Source of the DNA: Podocnemis expansa
Taxonomy: Eukaryota > Chordata > Testudines > Podocnemididae
DNA: 64,000 nucleotides
NCBI GenBank assembly: GCA_007922195.1
Contig: ML681990.1
Coordinates: forward strand, 42,845,441-42,909,440
Direction of reading: 5' to 3'
Part shown: positions 1 through 9,904 of the stretch, in pieces
Layout of the letters: each line of letters begins with the position of its first letter
Numbering within the stretch: the first letter of the stretch is position 1
Program-made: the position numbers and the translations under genes
Notes under the pieces: model-generated
Seen by the model: the letters and a program-made list of their open reading frames with translations, nothing else
Told to the model about the DNA's origin: nothing
Database searches by the model: none

Positions 1-905
1 CTAGCAGGTTACATCAGCAGCCAGTCACCCAAGAAAAATTCTTAGCAATAACTCGGAACCCACCCCCTCCATCCTCCCTTGTCTGGCCACTGGCATACCC
101 ACCACCAGTAGTCAAAATTCAGTTTATTGCCAAACTAGGCCATCCCATCATACCATAGCCTCCATAAATTTATTAAGCTCAGTTTTTAAGGCAGTTATAC
201 TTTTTGTCTCCACAGCTCCCTTGGAAGGTGGGTTCCAGAATTTTACTCCTCTGATGTTTGGTTAGAAATCTGCATCTAATTTCAGGCCTAAGCTTCTTGA
301 TGGACAGTTTGTATCTATTTGTTCTTTTGTCCATATTGGTGCTATATTCAAACAATTCCATTCCCTCGCTGGTATTTATCCCTCTGATTTATGTATAGAG
401 AGTAGTCATATTTCCCCTCAACCTTCTTCTAATTATGTTAAACAAGCCAAGTTCTTTAAATCTCCTCTCATAAGGCAGGTTTTCCATTCCACAGATCATC
501 CTTATAGCCTTTCTCTGCACCTATTCCAGTATAAATTCATCTTTCTTAAACATGGGGGACCAGAACTGCACACAATATTCCAGATGTGGCCTCACCAATG
601 CCTTGTATGATGGTACTAACACCTCCCTATCTTTACTGGAAATACCTCTTCTGATGTATCCTAGGACCATATTAGCTTTTTTCATAGCCACATCACACTG
701 GCAGCTCATAATCATCCTGTGATCAACCCGTAGGCCCAGGTCCTTTTCCTCCTCCATCACTTCTAATGGATGCACCCCCAATTTATAGGAGAAATTCTTA
801 TTTGACCCTAGGTACATGACCTTGCACTCGCCATTATGAAACTTCATCTTATTCCTAATACTCCAGTTTACAAGGTCATCCAGATCATTCTGTATGACAT
901 CCTGA
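1..905 (-). mobile_element. CR1 LINE 3' fragment (antisense)
   Basis: A CR1-type LINE lies on the minus strand and its 3' end runs off the left edge of the window. The minus-strand frame at 847-521 encodes the C-terminal part of a CR1 reverse transcriptase, including the stretches KDLG, MKKAN, GYIRRG and [12 protein letters not shown]. The part from 1 to 520 matches the second antisense CR1 copy at 45930-46765 almost block for block, for example around positions 180-470, so the two belong to one subfamily. Several stops and frame changes make it a dead copy. CR1 is the dominant LINE of turtles, crocodilians and birds. Confidence 0.85.
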
Positions 906-1028
906 TCCTACAATGCTGTGAACCAGTAAGACACAGTTTATTGAACAGTAATGTGGGGCACAGACAGATAATGTAGGGGGACAAACAAATAGTGCATTAC
1001 ATTTACTTTTAAAGTATATGTTAGTTAA

Positions 1029-1238
1029 TGTTGTGTATATGTCCTTTAGTGTCACAAGTAAAATAATTCTGTAACCCTGTGTAATAGACATTAGAACCAA
1101 TATCCAGCAAGACTCCATGTTGTCAGTTTGGAACTCCTGCTTAAACATTGAACTCCATTTTGGATACTTTATGAACCCTGGTTTAGGCATATGCTGTGTA
1201 TGTTCTTTTAAATGTGTGAACAAGGTGATTGAATAAAG

Positions 1239-1276
<38 letters not shown>

Positions 1277-1819
1277 GGGGCCAGTCTCAACTGCCAGCCT
1301 CTCCTGATGAAGCACAAATACCATCTAACTGGCTGAACAATGCAGACATCTCTGATTAAAGCAAACAGAAGGAGTCACCCCAGAAAGAAAAGACCAAAAT
1401 GCAAAGAAAAGATCAAAATGCAATCAAGTCTGCAATTGACTGTGAGCAATGATCTCACAGGAACTCTGAGTTAACATGACACAGCAAATCCCATAGACTT
1501 ACATGATGGCCAGCAAGTATAAAAGATGGATAAGAACATGAAAACTTTGGGTCTCATTCTGCAACTGTCATCTTGGAGCATCGGATCGCAACCAACAGTG
1601 GTCCGGCTCCCTCCTTGTGCCCAGCCTAGCCGGCCACTAGGCTGGCTAAAGCAACACATGAAAGGACTGGAAATTATATCATACTGGGTTGCAGAACTTC
1701 TTGTGTGTGTTTGTGTGTATGATTGCTTTTTGCTATCCTTACTTATTTACAATAAATGTGGCACATTGCCTTGTCCCCCTGAATAAGATCCTGCTAATCT
1801 TTTCTTTTTAAGTACAACA
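1029..1819 (+). mobile_element. Candidate solo LTR (retrovirus-like)
   Basis: The segment begins TGTTGT and ends ACAACA, the TG...CA inverted ends expected of an LTR. It contains a TATA-like box (tataaaag near 1519) and a polyadenylation signal (aataaa near 1750) in the right order on the + strand. A GT microsatellite lies inside. I could not find a convincing target-site duplication or a second LTR, so it is either an old solo LTR or another unrelated repeat. The G-rich bases after 1820 could be the start of a primer-binding site. No coding capacity is visible. Confidence 0.45.
1242..1274. repeat. (GT)n microsatellite
   Basis: About 16 uninterrupted GT units inside the candidate LTR at 1029-1819. 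Confidence 0.95.
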
Positions 1820-1926
1820 TTTACGGGGGGTGCTCTCCTGCATGCCCTTTTTGGTATAACAGTAGAAAACCATCCTCAAGAGAGACCTACCTGCAGAAGT
1901 GGAATAGATTTTCCATTTGGTGCATC

Positions 1927-2345
1927 TGAAAGGGTTAGCATGAGTCACCAGACTCCATTTTGGGTCCTGAGACACCATTTCAGGGACCCAGGGTAGTCAC
2001 ATCTCACCTGTCCTCACCATCTCCGGGTCAGTCACATGGGCCCAGAAGCATCAGATGAGGTGATGCACCATATTAGGAAACAACCCTTCCCTGACCAGGT
2101 GAGGTGACCAGACATATAAGGTATACAGCCCCCGACCCTGAATTATGATTGGCTCTGTGCCCGCCTTACCCCTTTTCCTGTAGACTGTACTATAAAACCC
2201 GCTGTACAGTACCCCTCGGGGAGCTAGCTCCAAGAGATCTCTGTAAGATGATAAAGCATATATGCGCTTGTGACCTCCTCTGTCTTAGTGCATCTTGGGA
2301 CCACTTGGAGTGACTCGGGGACTACCAGAGCTTTGTGCTCTAACA
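1927..2345 (+). mobile_element. Solo LTR of an endogenous retrovirus, 4-bp TSD
   Basis: A 419-bp LTR starts TGAAAGGG and ends CTAACA. It is flanked by the 4-bp direct repeat CATC (1923-1926 and 2346-2349). A TATA box (tataaaacc) lies at 2191 and a GATAAA polyadenylation-like signal near 2250. It interrupts the recombinase frame of the DIRS element around it, which resumes on the right side. No internal viral genes remain, so it arose by recombination between two LTRs. A 4-bp duplication fits a gamma-retrovirus-like integrase, but this is inference. Confidence 0.7.
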
Positions 2346-2599
2346 CATCCAAAATAAAATCTCTCCATTTTCAGGACCAATCCCAAAAATAATAAACTAT
2401 CTCCTGCACCTAAAACAAATAGTTCTTTTGATTAGTTCCTGAAAGGTGCATCTAGCCTCTATTATTGCATTTCACAGCAATACAGAAGAAAGCTTAATCT
2501 TCTCCCACCCAATGATAAAATGTTTTCTCACAGGCATACAAAACCTATATTCTGAAGTCTGATTCCCTACCCCTACTTGGCACCTCATTCTGGTATTAA

Positions 2600-3280
2600 A
2601 AACAATTACCAAACCAGCTTTTGAACCACTGGCAATGTGCTCACCGATCCACGTCAATGAAAGTAGCCTTTCTGATCACGATTGCATCTGCTAGATGGGT
2701 AGGTGAACTTGGAGCACTGATGGCAATTCCCCCATACATGATATTCCTCAGGGAAAAGGTCACGCTAAGACCTCAGCCAGAATTCATCCTGAAATACCCA
2801 CAATCTTCTACCTAAATCAACCGATACACTTATCTGTCATTATGCCAAAGCTGCACTCCAATCCCCATCATAGGCTCCTTCACACACTGGATGCAAGGCA
2901 CTCTTTAGTCTTCTACCTGCAAAGAACAAAGAGATTTAGATAAACCAAGAGACTCTTTATATCAATAGCAAAGAGATGCAAAGGCATCCATATCTCTAAA
3001 CAAAGACTTTCAAAATTGATTTCCGGTTGCATCCGCATCTGTTATATGCTATCTGGCGTTGCATCACCTGAACACCTCTACCTCTACCAGCACCTCTACA
3101 GCATTCCTGAACAGCGTTCTAATAACTGAAATTTGCAAGGTGGCTATATGGGCATCTGCCTACACTTTTATAAATCTCTATACAATTGATAAAGCATGCC
3201 TAGCAGACACAGCTGCTGGACTATCTGTACTATCAACAGTACACAATAAGACCTCTATAGTCCCGCCAGACAACTAGGGG
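2600..3280 (+). pseudogene. DIRS tyrosine recombinase, catalytic part, broken
   Basis: Two readable blocks remain. At 2621-2815 the frame includes SARWVGEL, which matches SARRVSEL of the copy at 35098-34514; that motif carries the first catalytic Arg of tyrosine recombinases. At 3059-3277 a second block (ICKVAIWASAYTFINLYTID) carries the C-terminal region around the nucleophilic Tyr. The region between them (2816-3058) contains stops and frame changes. The protein cannot be made as it stands. Closely related sequence in the two larger DIRS copies of this window supports the assignment. Confidence 0.7.
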
Positions 3281-3448
3281 CGTGGCTTGGTGCTTACCTA
3301 TTGTGGAATGCCCCTGGGAACACTACTTGAAGGAGAAAGGAAGGTTACTCGCCTTGGTGCAGTAATTGGAGTTCTTTGAGATGTGTGTCCCTTTGGGTGC
3401 TCCACTATCCACCCTCCTCCCCTCTCTACTTCAGAGTCTTTCCTCTAT

Positions 3449-3821
3449 GGCTGTGTTCACACAGCACTCTTATTTCGAAACAACAGAGGTTGTTTCGAAA
3501 AAGAAATACCCTGTTTACATGACACACGGTTGTTTCAAAACAAAGGGAACCGTTGTTTCGAAACAACGGTGTTGTTTTGAAACAAGTTAAAACCCATGTG
3601 GGGACGAAACAACGCTGTGCGAACATGTTGTTTCAAAACAACGGTGACTTGTGTCGAAATAACTGTTGCTTGAACCTGCTATTTCGCTTTGAGCTTTTTT
3701 CCTTAATTCGAATTAACAAACTGTTAATTCGAATTAAGTTATTTTGAAATAAGGTGTTATTTCGATACAAGTTGTTTCGAAACAACCGTATCGAAATAAC
3801 CCCCTGTGTGTGAACACAGCC
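3449..3821. mobile_element. Fold-back MITE rich in TTTCGAAA
   Basis: A 373-bp palindromic element with ends ggctgtgttcacacag and its inverse (ctgtgtgtgaacacagcc). The interior is built from many variants of the self-complementary words TTTCGAAA, GTTTCGAAAC and TTCGAATT, so each strand can fold on itself. It sits between the two inverted arms of the DIRS right end. The same spacer in the DIRS copy at 48.6-48.9 kb lacks it, which shows a clean insertion. Terminal repeats and lack of coding fit a non-autonomous DNA transposon; the superfamily is unclear because no target duplication is convincing. Confidence 0.7.
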
Positions 3822-4040
3822 TAAGTTCCCAGGTGGAGAAGGAACTGAGGGAGGTCGAGCCATGAGCATGTCAAAAAGGACACCAAAAGCTGCCTCAAGA
3901 CAGCTGCCTTGCACACATGGCCCTAATGAGCACTATTGCAAAGATCTTCGATCTGTGACACAGGGACATGCCAGCATCTACTGTGGAGCACCCATGGCGG
4001 CACACATCTCGCAGAACTCCAGATGACACAACAAGGTGAG

Positions 4041-4625
4041 CAGGGGCGCTGCTAGACTTAAAGATTAGGTGGGGCCCAGGCCCCCACCAGCCACCAAGGC
4101 CCCTATTCATTCCCTACCCACTCCCCCCCCCCAGTTCCCTGAGCCATACCCTAACTCTCCCAAATAGCCCCCCCCCCCAGTCCTTCCCAAATCCCCAGTC
4201 CCAACACTGGCCCCCACTGACCCATGCTGACCCCCTTTCCCACACCCTTTCCCCACTAGACTGGCGTGCCTGCCCCCTGACTTCTCCCCTGGCTCCCTTA
4301 GCTGGCTGCCAGAGGGAGAGTGCAGCCCTGGCAGAGGCTGAGGCTCCCAGCCTGACCTTGCTCTGATCATGCTCAGAGCAGGCTCAGGGCAGGACAAAAG
4401 TTTTAAAACTCCCAGGCCCAGCCTGGGGCACTTCCCTGCCGCCCAGAAGATTCTGTCTTCGAGCCGGGTAGAGACTGTGGCTGCCAGCTGCCGGAGTGTT
4501 CCCTGCGTGGGGGCGCGATGGTGTGCCTCTGTGCAGTTTAGAGGCATGCTTCTCAGGGGCTGACCCTGAGTTTCATGGCAGTTGAGGTCCCTGGAGCCCC
4601 CCGCTAGTGGCACCTCTGAAGGTGA
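4041..4625. repeat. GC-rich interspersed sequence with poly-C runs
   Basis: A C/G-rich block with several runs of 8-10 C around 4125-4180. Its start (aggggcgctgctagactt) resembles the start of the block at 5067 (aggggcggccttaatgatt), which suggests one repeat family. Long frames on either strand are biased in composition and look like no known protein, so I do not call a gene. Confidence 0.4.
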
Positions 4626-5040
4626 ATAACTTTCCTTTCAATGGACATTCTGTCTCTAATTTTCTAATTTATTTTGGTGGGTTTTGACTTTTTAATCAAC
4701 ATTTCTATTGTGGCATACGGGGTGATTTAAAAAACCAGTTAACAGTATGTTTCTAGTAATTGTAAATTCTTTTGGATCCCATTTTTGTGTGGGTAGTAGC
4801 TGAGCACCACAGAGCAGGTATTTTATGTCACGGGTGTTCAAAAGAGGTCCCAGGTTTGAGGAATAGGGTAGACATTCCTGTCTCACCTTCTTGTCTGAAG
4901 GCCTCTCTTTGCATATGTTTTATTTTTAGCCTATGTTAGTGAACTGATATAGATATTTATCATATGTTTTCCCATCTTTCTGGCTTTTGGTTGAGACCAA
5001 AGTACTAAATTGAATCAAAATGTTTGGAAAAGTCTTTTTT
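4626..5040. other. Unassigned AT-rich spacer
   Basis: No gene, RNA or clear repeat recognised. It ends in a poly-T run (about 5034-5048) that borders the next GC-rich block. Confidence 0.5.
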
Positions 5041-5059
5041 TTTTTTTTATTGTCAGGTA

Positions 5060-5545
5060 CCCTTTACCAGGGGCGGCCTTAATGATTCTGGGGTCGCAGA
5101 GGGCATCCCTGACTTTGGCCCCCCTTGCCAGGGCCCTGCCAGCCCCCTAGTCCCCACTGCAGGACTTCCCTCTGTACCCCCTGCCAGCCTCACGGTCCCC
5201 CTGCCACCCTAGCACACCCGCTGCCAGGATCCATGGCCCCCACCGGACACCCACCAGCTTCACAGGCCCCCTGCTACTGGGGTCGCAGGTTCAGCTGTTG
5301 CCAGGCTCCTGAGCGGTTCCTCAGCCTGCCACTGGCCTTGCTACGTGCTGCTGCCAGGCTCTCTAGCCTTGCTGGAGAGCCCCCGCCAGCCCATTGTGGC
5401 CCCGTCAGTCCCCCACCCTGCTACAGCCCCTACCAGCCCACCCCACTGCAGGGATCCCCAGTCGGCTCCCTGCTATAGTGGCATGGGGTCCCTCCCCTTG
5501 CAGAACTCAGGGCACCTGCTGGTGCTGCCCACCTGCTAAGACCAC
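5060..5545. repeat. Second GC-rich interspersed block
   Basis: C-rich sequence beginning accaggggcggccttaatg, similar in start and composition to 4041-4625. Proline-rich frames on the + strand are a consequence of the C-rich composition. No motif supports a gene. Confidence 0.4.
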
Positions 5546-5734
5546 CCATTCCTTTTACTTGGATTAGTTCACTGCTGTGTTTTAGTGTTTAAATGATTAT
5601 AACCTGGCCACATCATTTCTTCAGTTTGAGTTTATGGGCTTTCTTTCAGTTTCTGTATTGACAATGGTATCTGTTAGTACTATTGGTACCAACATCTTCC
5701 CCAGTGTTTATATGAGAATGTTTGCTCTCTCTGT

Positions 5735-5846
5735 AGGGTGACCAGATGTCCTGATTCTGTAGGGATTGTCCCAATTTTTGGAGTTTTGTCCTATATAGGT
5801 GCTCACTCTCATCCTGATTATTCAGGTTTGCTGTCTTGGTCACCTT
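5735..5846. mobile_element. Short MITE with AGGGTGACCA ends
   Basis: A 112-bp element with inverted ends agggtgacca (5735) and tggtcacctt (5837-5846). The interior has weak self-complementarity (gtcctgattctgtaggga near 5748 against ctcatcctgattattcag near 5810). It has no coding capacity and looks like a non-autonomous DNA transposon. Confidence 0.55.
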
Positions 5847-5884
5847 AGCTCCCTTTTAAGTTCTTAGAATAGAATTTAAAGTAT

Positions 5885-6005
5885 AGAAGAGAATCATAGG
5901 GTTGGAAGGGACCTCATGAGGCCATCAAGTCCAACCCCCTAGGAATTGAACGCAGGCCCTGGTGCATAGTAAGCAGAGATACTAGCCACCACTACACTAT
6001 TCTTC
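5885..6005 (-). mobile_element. tRNA-derived SINE with CR1 tail
   Basis: Read on the minus strand, the 5' part has a pol III A-box-like stretch (tagtgtagtgg, near 5995) and a B-box (gcgttcaattcc, near 5945). The layout resembles a tRNA, closest by eye to tRNA-Asp. The 3' part (ggggttggacttgatggcc through ccctatgattct) is the CR1 LINE 3' end, as at 41591-41655. This tRNA-head/CR1-tail structure is that of turtle SINEs mobilised by CR1. Confidence 0.75.
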
Positions 6006-6199
6006 AAGTTGAATTTCTTTGTGTATCTTTTTTGTAAAGTTTCTCTTCAGATTTTACTATCCTGGATTCCTAGATTTTGTTTCTATGTGTTGGGTTTGAA
6101 TTTTTTTTCATATTTTTCTCTGATTTTTTGGGTGTTGTATGTCAATCAAGATTGTTTGTTTATGCCAGTTTCTTATTCATGCAATCAGACTTCATCGGG

Positions 6200-6332
6200 A
6201 ATGTTTCCAAAGGGATAGCCCTGTTAGTCTAGCACCTCTGCTTAACATACAGAAGGTCCTGGGTTCAATTCTCAGGGGGTTGGACTCGATAATCTCACGA
6301 GGTCTCTTCCAGCCCTATGATTTGATTGACAG
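6200..6332 (+). mobile_element. tRNA-derived SINE with CR1 tail, second copy
   Basis: Same family as 5885-6005 but on the + strand. It contains tctgcttaacatacag, a B-box (gggttcaattctc near 6255) and the CR1-like tail (ggttggactcgataatctc to ccctatgattt). The A-box region is shortened. The bases before it (aaagggatagccctgttagtct) also resemble the 3' end of the Penelope family in this window, so the 5' junction is uncertain. A short piece at 6338-6372 (aacaagcagttgtgtggcac) is Penelope-like too. Confidence 0.65.
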
Positions 6333-6479
6333 TCTAGTCCAGCAAAAAAACAACAAGCAGTTGTGTGGCACTTTTTCTGCCACACATTGCATAGATTTTC
6401 TGTGTATTTGGATTGGAGGGACTCCTTTACTCCCTCTGGTTTTTCTGACACGCCTGGTCCAAAAACATTTCTTGTTTGC

Positions 6480-7330
6480 TCCCTCTTTCCGGGGCAGGCA
6501 ACAGCCCTGCGTGCGGCGGGATTGCTTCGCGATTCCGCCAGGGTCTGTAGTTTTTAGTGAGGTCCCTGTTTGAGCCTAGAGCCCCAGGGACGGCGCTGGC
6601 GGAGCCCTTCGGAGTCTTCCTGGCCCCAGACACTTTTTTGGGCGGTCGGCGCACAGGCGGGGCGGAGCTCCTCAATCTGCTCCCCGCCTGCTTTGCCGGG
6701 GACGCGGGCTGGGCCAGTGGGCGGCCCCCGGCCGTGTGTCGGAGCGGCAAGGGCGGAGCTGGCGTCCCCGGCGCGCCGCAGCCAGTTCCTGGTAGGGCTG
6801 CGAGCGGGCGGGATGCTGAGGCGAGCGGGACGCGGGCTGGGCTGGGCGCGGCTGCTCCTGCTCCTGGGCAGCCTGCGCGTCTGCCCGGCCGGCCGCGCGG
6901 CGCCCCCGCACCTGGTGCTGGTGCTGGCCGATGACCTGGGCTGGCACGACGTGGGCTGGCACGACTCCCTCATCCGCACCCCGCATGTGGACGCGCTGGG
7001 GGCGGGCGGGGTGCGGCTGGAGCGCTACTACACGCAGCCCCTTTGCACCCCGTCCCGCAGCCAGCTGCTCACCGGCCGGTACCAGGTAGGCGGCGCGGGC
7101 TGGGCTCCGCCGGGGCGCGCGGGAGTTTGTCTCTCCCGCTCGCTCAGCCCCGCCCAGCCCCAGCCGGCGGCTGGAGGAAGTGTGGCGGGCAGGGCGGCTT
7201 CAAAACCCTCTCAGCCCCCCGGATTGTAGGGGCGCGTTTTAAAAAAGTCTGCCGGCCCCTCGAAATGCTGGGCAGCGCCCAGCCGCAGCTTGGGAGGCTT
7301 AAATCTGCTTCCCCACCAACTTCGGCTACT
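6480..7330 (+). promoter_or_regulatory. ARSB: ARSB CpG island and promoter
   Basis: A sharp rise in G+C and CpG around coding exon 1 marks a CpG-island promoter. Sp1-type GC boxes (GGGCGG) lie at about 6660-6665, 6719-6724 and 6751-6756, all within 160 bases of the start codon. There is no TATA box at a suitable distance. This fits a broadly expressed lysosomal housekeeping gene. The transcription start cannot be placed exactly from sequence alone. Confidence 0.75.
6813..7085 (+). CDS. ARSB: Arylsulfatase B, coding exon 1
   Basis: Arylsulfatase B removes the 4-sulfate from N-acetylgalactosamine in dermatan and chondroitin sulfate inside lysosomes. This exon encodes residues 1-91. The hydrophobic run LLLLLG at 14-19 followed by a small-residue stretch is a signal peptide. 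The sulfatase calcium site starts with Asp40-Asp41 (LADDLGW). Sulfatase signature 1 is [11 protein letters not shown] at 78-88; Cys78 is the residue converted to formylglycine. Numbering is 13 lower than human. The ATG is the first in its frame and has a purine at -3; the frame upstream is open but has no ATG. The donor is cag|gtaggc, phase 0. One oddity is His45 where the human enzyme has Asn (GWHDVG). Confidence 0.95.
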
Positions 7331-7795
7331 TAAAGAATATAGAAGCCCTTCTGAAAACTTTACCCCAAATTCTAGTCGGAAGAGATTAGCGAAGTCTCAC
7401 AGAGCTAGTGGAAGTAGTTATTTTTTTAGATCTGGGTTCGGAGGAAGAAAGCCTGTAATCGTGGGAGGGCTCCTTAGTTTTTAAGAAAGATGCTAGCACG
7501 GTGTTAACCAACCAGCAGGGCCGGCTCTGCTGTGAGGCCAGAGACAGACATGGCTTCAGGGGACAGTTCTTAGGGACGCCTAGCCCCCCTGAAGATCAGG
7601 CTGGCTCCCGCCTCTTCAACTCTTTCCTAGCAGCTCAGGCACTGTTAGTCAGCCTGCAGCTTAAGTCATGTAGGCAGAGTGCACTTTAAATCCCTCTGCA
7701 GGCAGACCCTGGAGAGTTATTCACTTTGGAAAACCGTTTTCAACCTCCATGAATGAGATGGGGGGGATGCCAAATCAAACCACAACGCCTTGAGC

Positions 7796-7987
7796 CAGCC
7801 CTGCCAAACATTGTGCCATGGCACACAGGTATGTCATCAGGTCTGAGAAGGTGTGCCACAAAATATTTTGAAAAACAGCGCAAAGAGCTCTGGATTGGCT
7901 CATGAATATTCATGAGTTCATTTGGAAACCATATGGTGGTGCGCCTCAAACTGGTGTGCCAAGCAGAGGAAATTTTGGGAACCGCTG
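7796..7987 (-). mobile_element. hAT-like MITE
   Basis: Read on the minus strand it starts cagcggttcccaaaatttcc, a hAT-type end (CAGnGGTTCnCAAA). The other end (cagccctgccaaacattgtg, 7796) is a diverged inverted match. There is no clear 8-bp duplication and no coding capacity. Old, non-autonomous copy. Confidence 0.5.
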
Positions 7988-8433
7988 TTAGCATATAGTG
8001 AGGGATCCTAGAATCTTTTGGGTGGGAGTGACCTCTAGTGGGTGGTTCTAGTGTCACCCTCACATGGTGGCAGGATTGTGTTATTTCTAAACTTGGCAGG
8101 TGTTTGGCTAGCCTACTGATGGTGGTAATGACCAGTCAAAAGAACTTAACCTTTTGTTTGTCAGCAGCATCACACTACAGTAGATTTCCTTGTACAAGTA
8201 TATTCTCCAGGCAAAGGTTTGCAAATGTAAAGCCTTAACTTTTTCAGAGTGTATACAAATGTGTACACATTTTCTGATGCCTACTTCTTCTGTTATCTTG
8301 TTACAGTAGGGCTGTTTGTCAGAATGACTCCTTTCAAATATCTCATCTACTTAGGGTTTTATACAATGCTCATCACCCTAGAAGTCGTGGTTTTGAAAAG
8401 AAATATAAAGGTCTTGTAGTGCCAAGCTGGTTT

Positions 8434-8760
8434 AGGCTTGTCTACACTAGCACTTATGCAGGCAAAATTTCTGTCACTCAGGAGTGTGAAAAATAATCCT
8501 GAGTGACTGACGTGACTGACATATGTTTCGCCAACCTGAGCACTTGTATGGGCAGTTGATGGGACATGCTTTGCTGTCAACATAGCTATCACTGCTTGTT
8601 TAGGTGGTGGTGTGTAGGCAAGAGAGGTCTCTCCTGATGCCATAATGCATTTAAACAAATTCTTTGCTGGCAAAACTGGTATCACTTAGGTGAATGCTTT
8701 TTTTCACATCCTTGAGCGACAAAGCTTTGCCAGCATAAGTGCTCGTGTAGACAAGGCCTT
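8434..8760. mobile_element. MITE with CTTGTCTACAC ends
   Basis: A 327-bp element. The left end aggcttgtctacactagc and the right end gctcgtgtagacaaggcct are inverted, and the match extends for about 25 bases into acttatg. The interior shows further inverted words (ctcaggagtgtgaaaaa). It is non-coding. Similar ends occur in a more decayed copy at 20027-20333. Confidence 0.7.
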
Positions 8761-9300
8761 AGTGATGTGACCTGTATTGACTTTTCTAACATAATGAAAT
8801 TTGCATGCTTTTTTGCTTTTCTTATTTTGTACATCACCTTGAGATAGCTTATGTGTGCTAGGTAACTAACGTATATTGAACAATTATCTGCATGCTGGTT
8901 AATTCACAGACATCTTAGCTCTGTTAGAAAAATGGACTAAGGGTAGTGAATGCAGCCCCACTCAACCCGATCTTTTTTCTCATGTGGTTGTTGCAACATA
9001 TTTCACCTCAAATGAGTACATCTTAGTTTTGATAAAAGATGTTGCATCATGCCTGCATAAGGAAAAAGATCAAGACTAGCTATACCTTGACCTGTCCCAT
9101 AGTTATTAGTCTAACAAAACCAAACTACAATATTTTTCTTACATGCTGATCCCCCACATTGTCTTACCCAAGAAACTGAATATGGGATGCTGTGGAGCAG
9201 GCAAGAAAAGGAATAGACCAAGGGCAGGTTTGAGCAGAGCAAAGGCAATCTTGTGTTTATTTGGTCCTTTATGGGCTAGGCTCTGGATTTAAGTACACTG

Positions 9301-9716
9301 TGACACAGCAGAGGGTAAAAACCCCTCAGCAGTCTCTGTCAGCTGAGTTCAGGGGCTGTAAGGCAGGACAAGTAACAGCTGCAACTGCTTAGGCTGAGTT
9401 AGAGCCCTGGCCTAACAAGGAAAAGGGGAACAGCTTGTGGCCTAACCTGGGGAAATAGATAGGCCAGCACAGGAAACCAGGAGAGAGAGGCGAGGCCAAG
9501 CAGGGCAGGGGAAGGCTGTGAGGCAAGTTGCCTCCTAGCTAAGAGGTTTGCAAAACTCTGAGCCCTAGAGTGCCTGAGACAGGAGGTGTGAGACACAAGC
9601 ACTGTAAATAAAAGAGCATGGATGACTGGAGCAAGCAGGCAGTGATGAGTTCTTTGCAGCAAGAGGTGAATGAAGCCCAAAAGAAAGCTAGGAGGGTCTA
9701 GCCATGCAATGTGCTA
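9301..9716 (+). repeat. Left LTR of gypsy element
   Basis: Starts TGACACAGCAGAGGG. It aligns with 13231-13694 over shared blocks such as tctctgtcagc, aaggaaaaggggagcagct-like sequence and agagcatggatga. The 3' boundary is set by the primer-binding-like bases at 9721 and is good to about 10 bases. Confidence 0.7.
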
Positions 9717-9904
9717 AAAATGGGGGCTTATCTGAAACACTAAATCCTTGCCATTGCAACAAGTGGTGGCCAAGATGGAAAAGACTCTGCATGGGCTGGT
9801 GAAGGTGGTGTAGGAGCTCCAGCAGTGTGGCCGCAGGTGCTGCTGTTGTGGCAGGCTGAGCAGCAAAGGAGCCTGCAGTACTTTCGAAGGAGCAGGCTGC
9901 CGCA

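Larger units (their letters stand above)
1825..4040 (+). mobile_element. Decayed DIRS-type retrotransposon, 3' part
   Basis: This is the 3' third of a DIRS element on the + strand, covering the tyrosine recombinase gene and the right terminus. The core-binding part of the recombinase starts near 1880 and resumes after 2346, because a solo LTR interrupts it. The catalytic-domain start (VAFLITIASARWVGELGAL, 2651-2707) aligns with the copies at 34.1-39.7 and 42.0-48.9 kb. The right end is a stem of inverted arms at about 3343-3392 and 3994-4039, interrupted between them by a fold-back element at 3449-3821. Upstream gag and RT parts are absent. DIRS elements use a tyrosine recombinase and make no target duplication, and none is seen. 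Confidence 0.75.

Noticed and set aside
3449..3821. Possible CRISPR-like or tandem array of TTTCGAAA
   Set aside because: The words are irregularly spaced, vary in sequence and sit in a palindromic element of a vertebrate genome.
4107..4613. 168-codon minus-strand frame
   Set aside because: Glycine-rich translation of poly-C tracts, no motif.
5125..5478. 117-codon proline-rich frame
   Set aside because: Composition effect of the C-rich repeat.
6570..6812. Open frame continuous with ARSB exon 1 upstream of the ATG
   Set aside because: No ATG in this part; it lies in the CpG island and has no signal or similarity. The ATG at 6813 gives a proper signal peptide.
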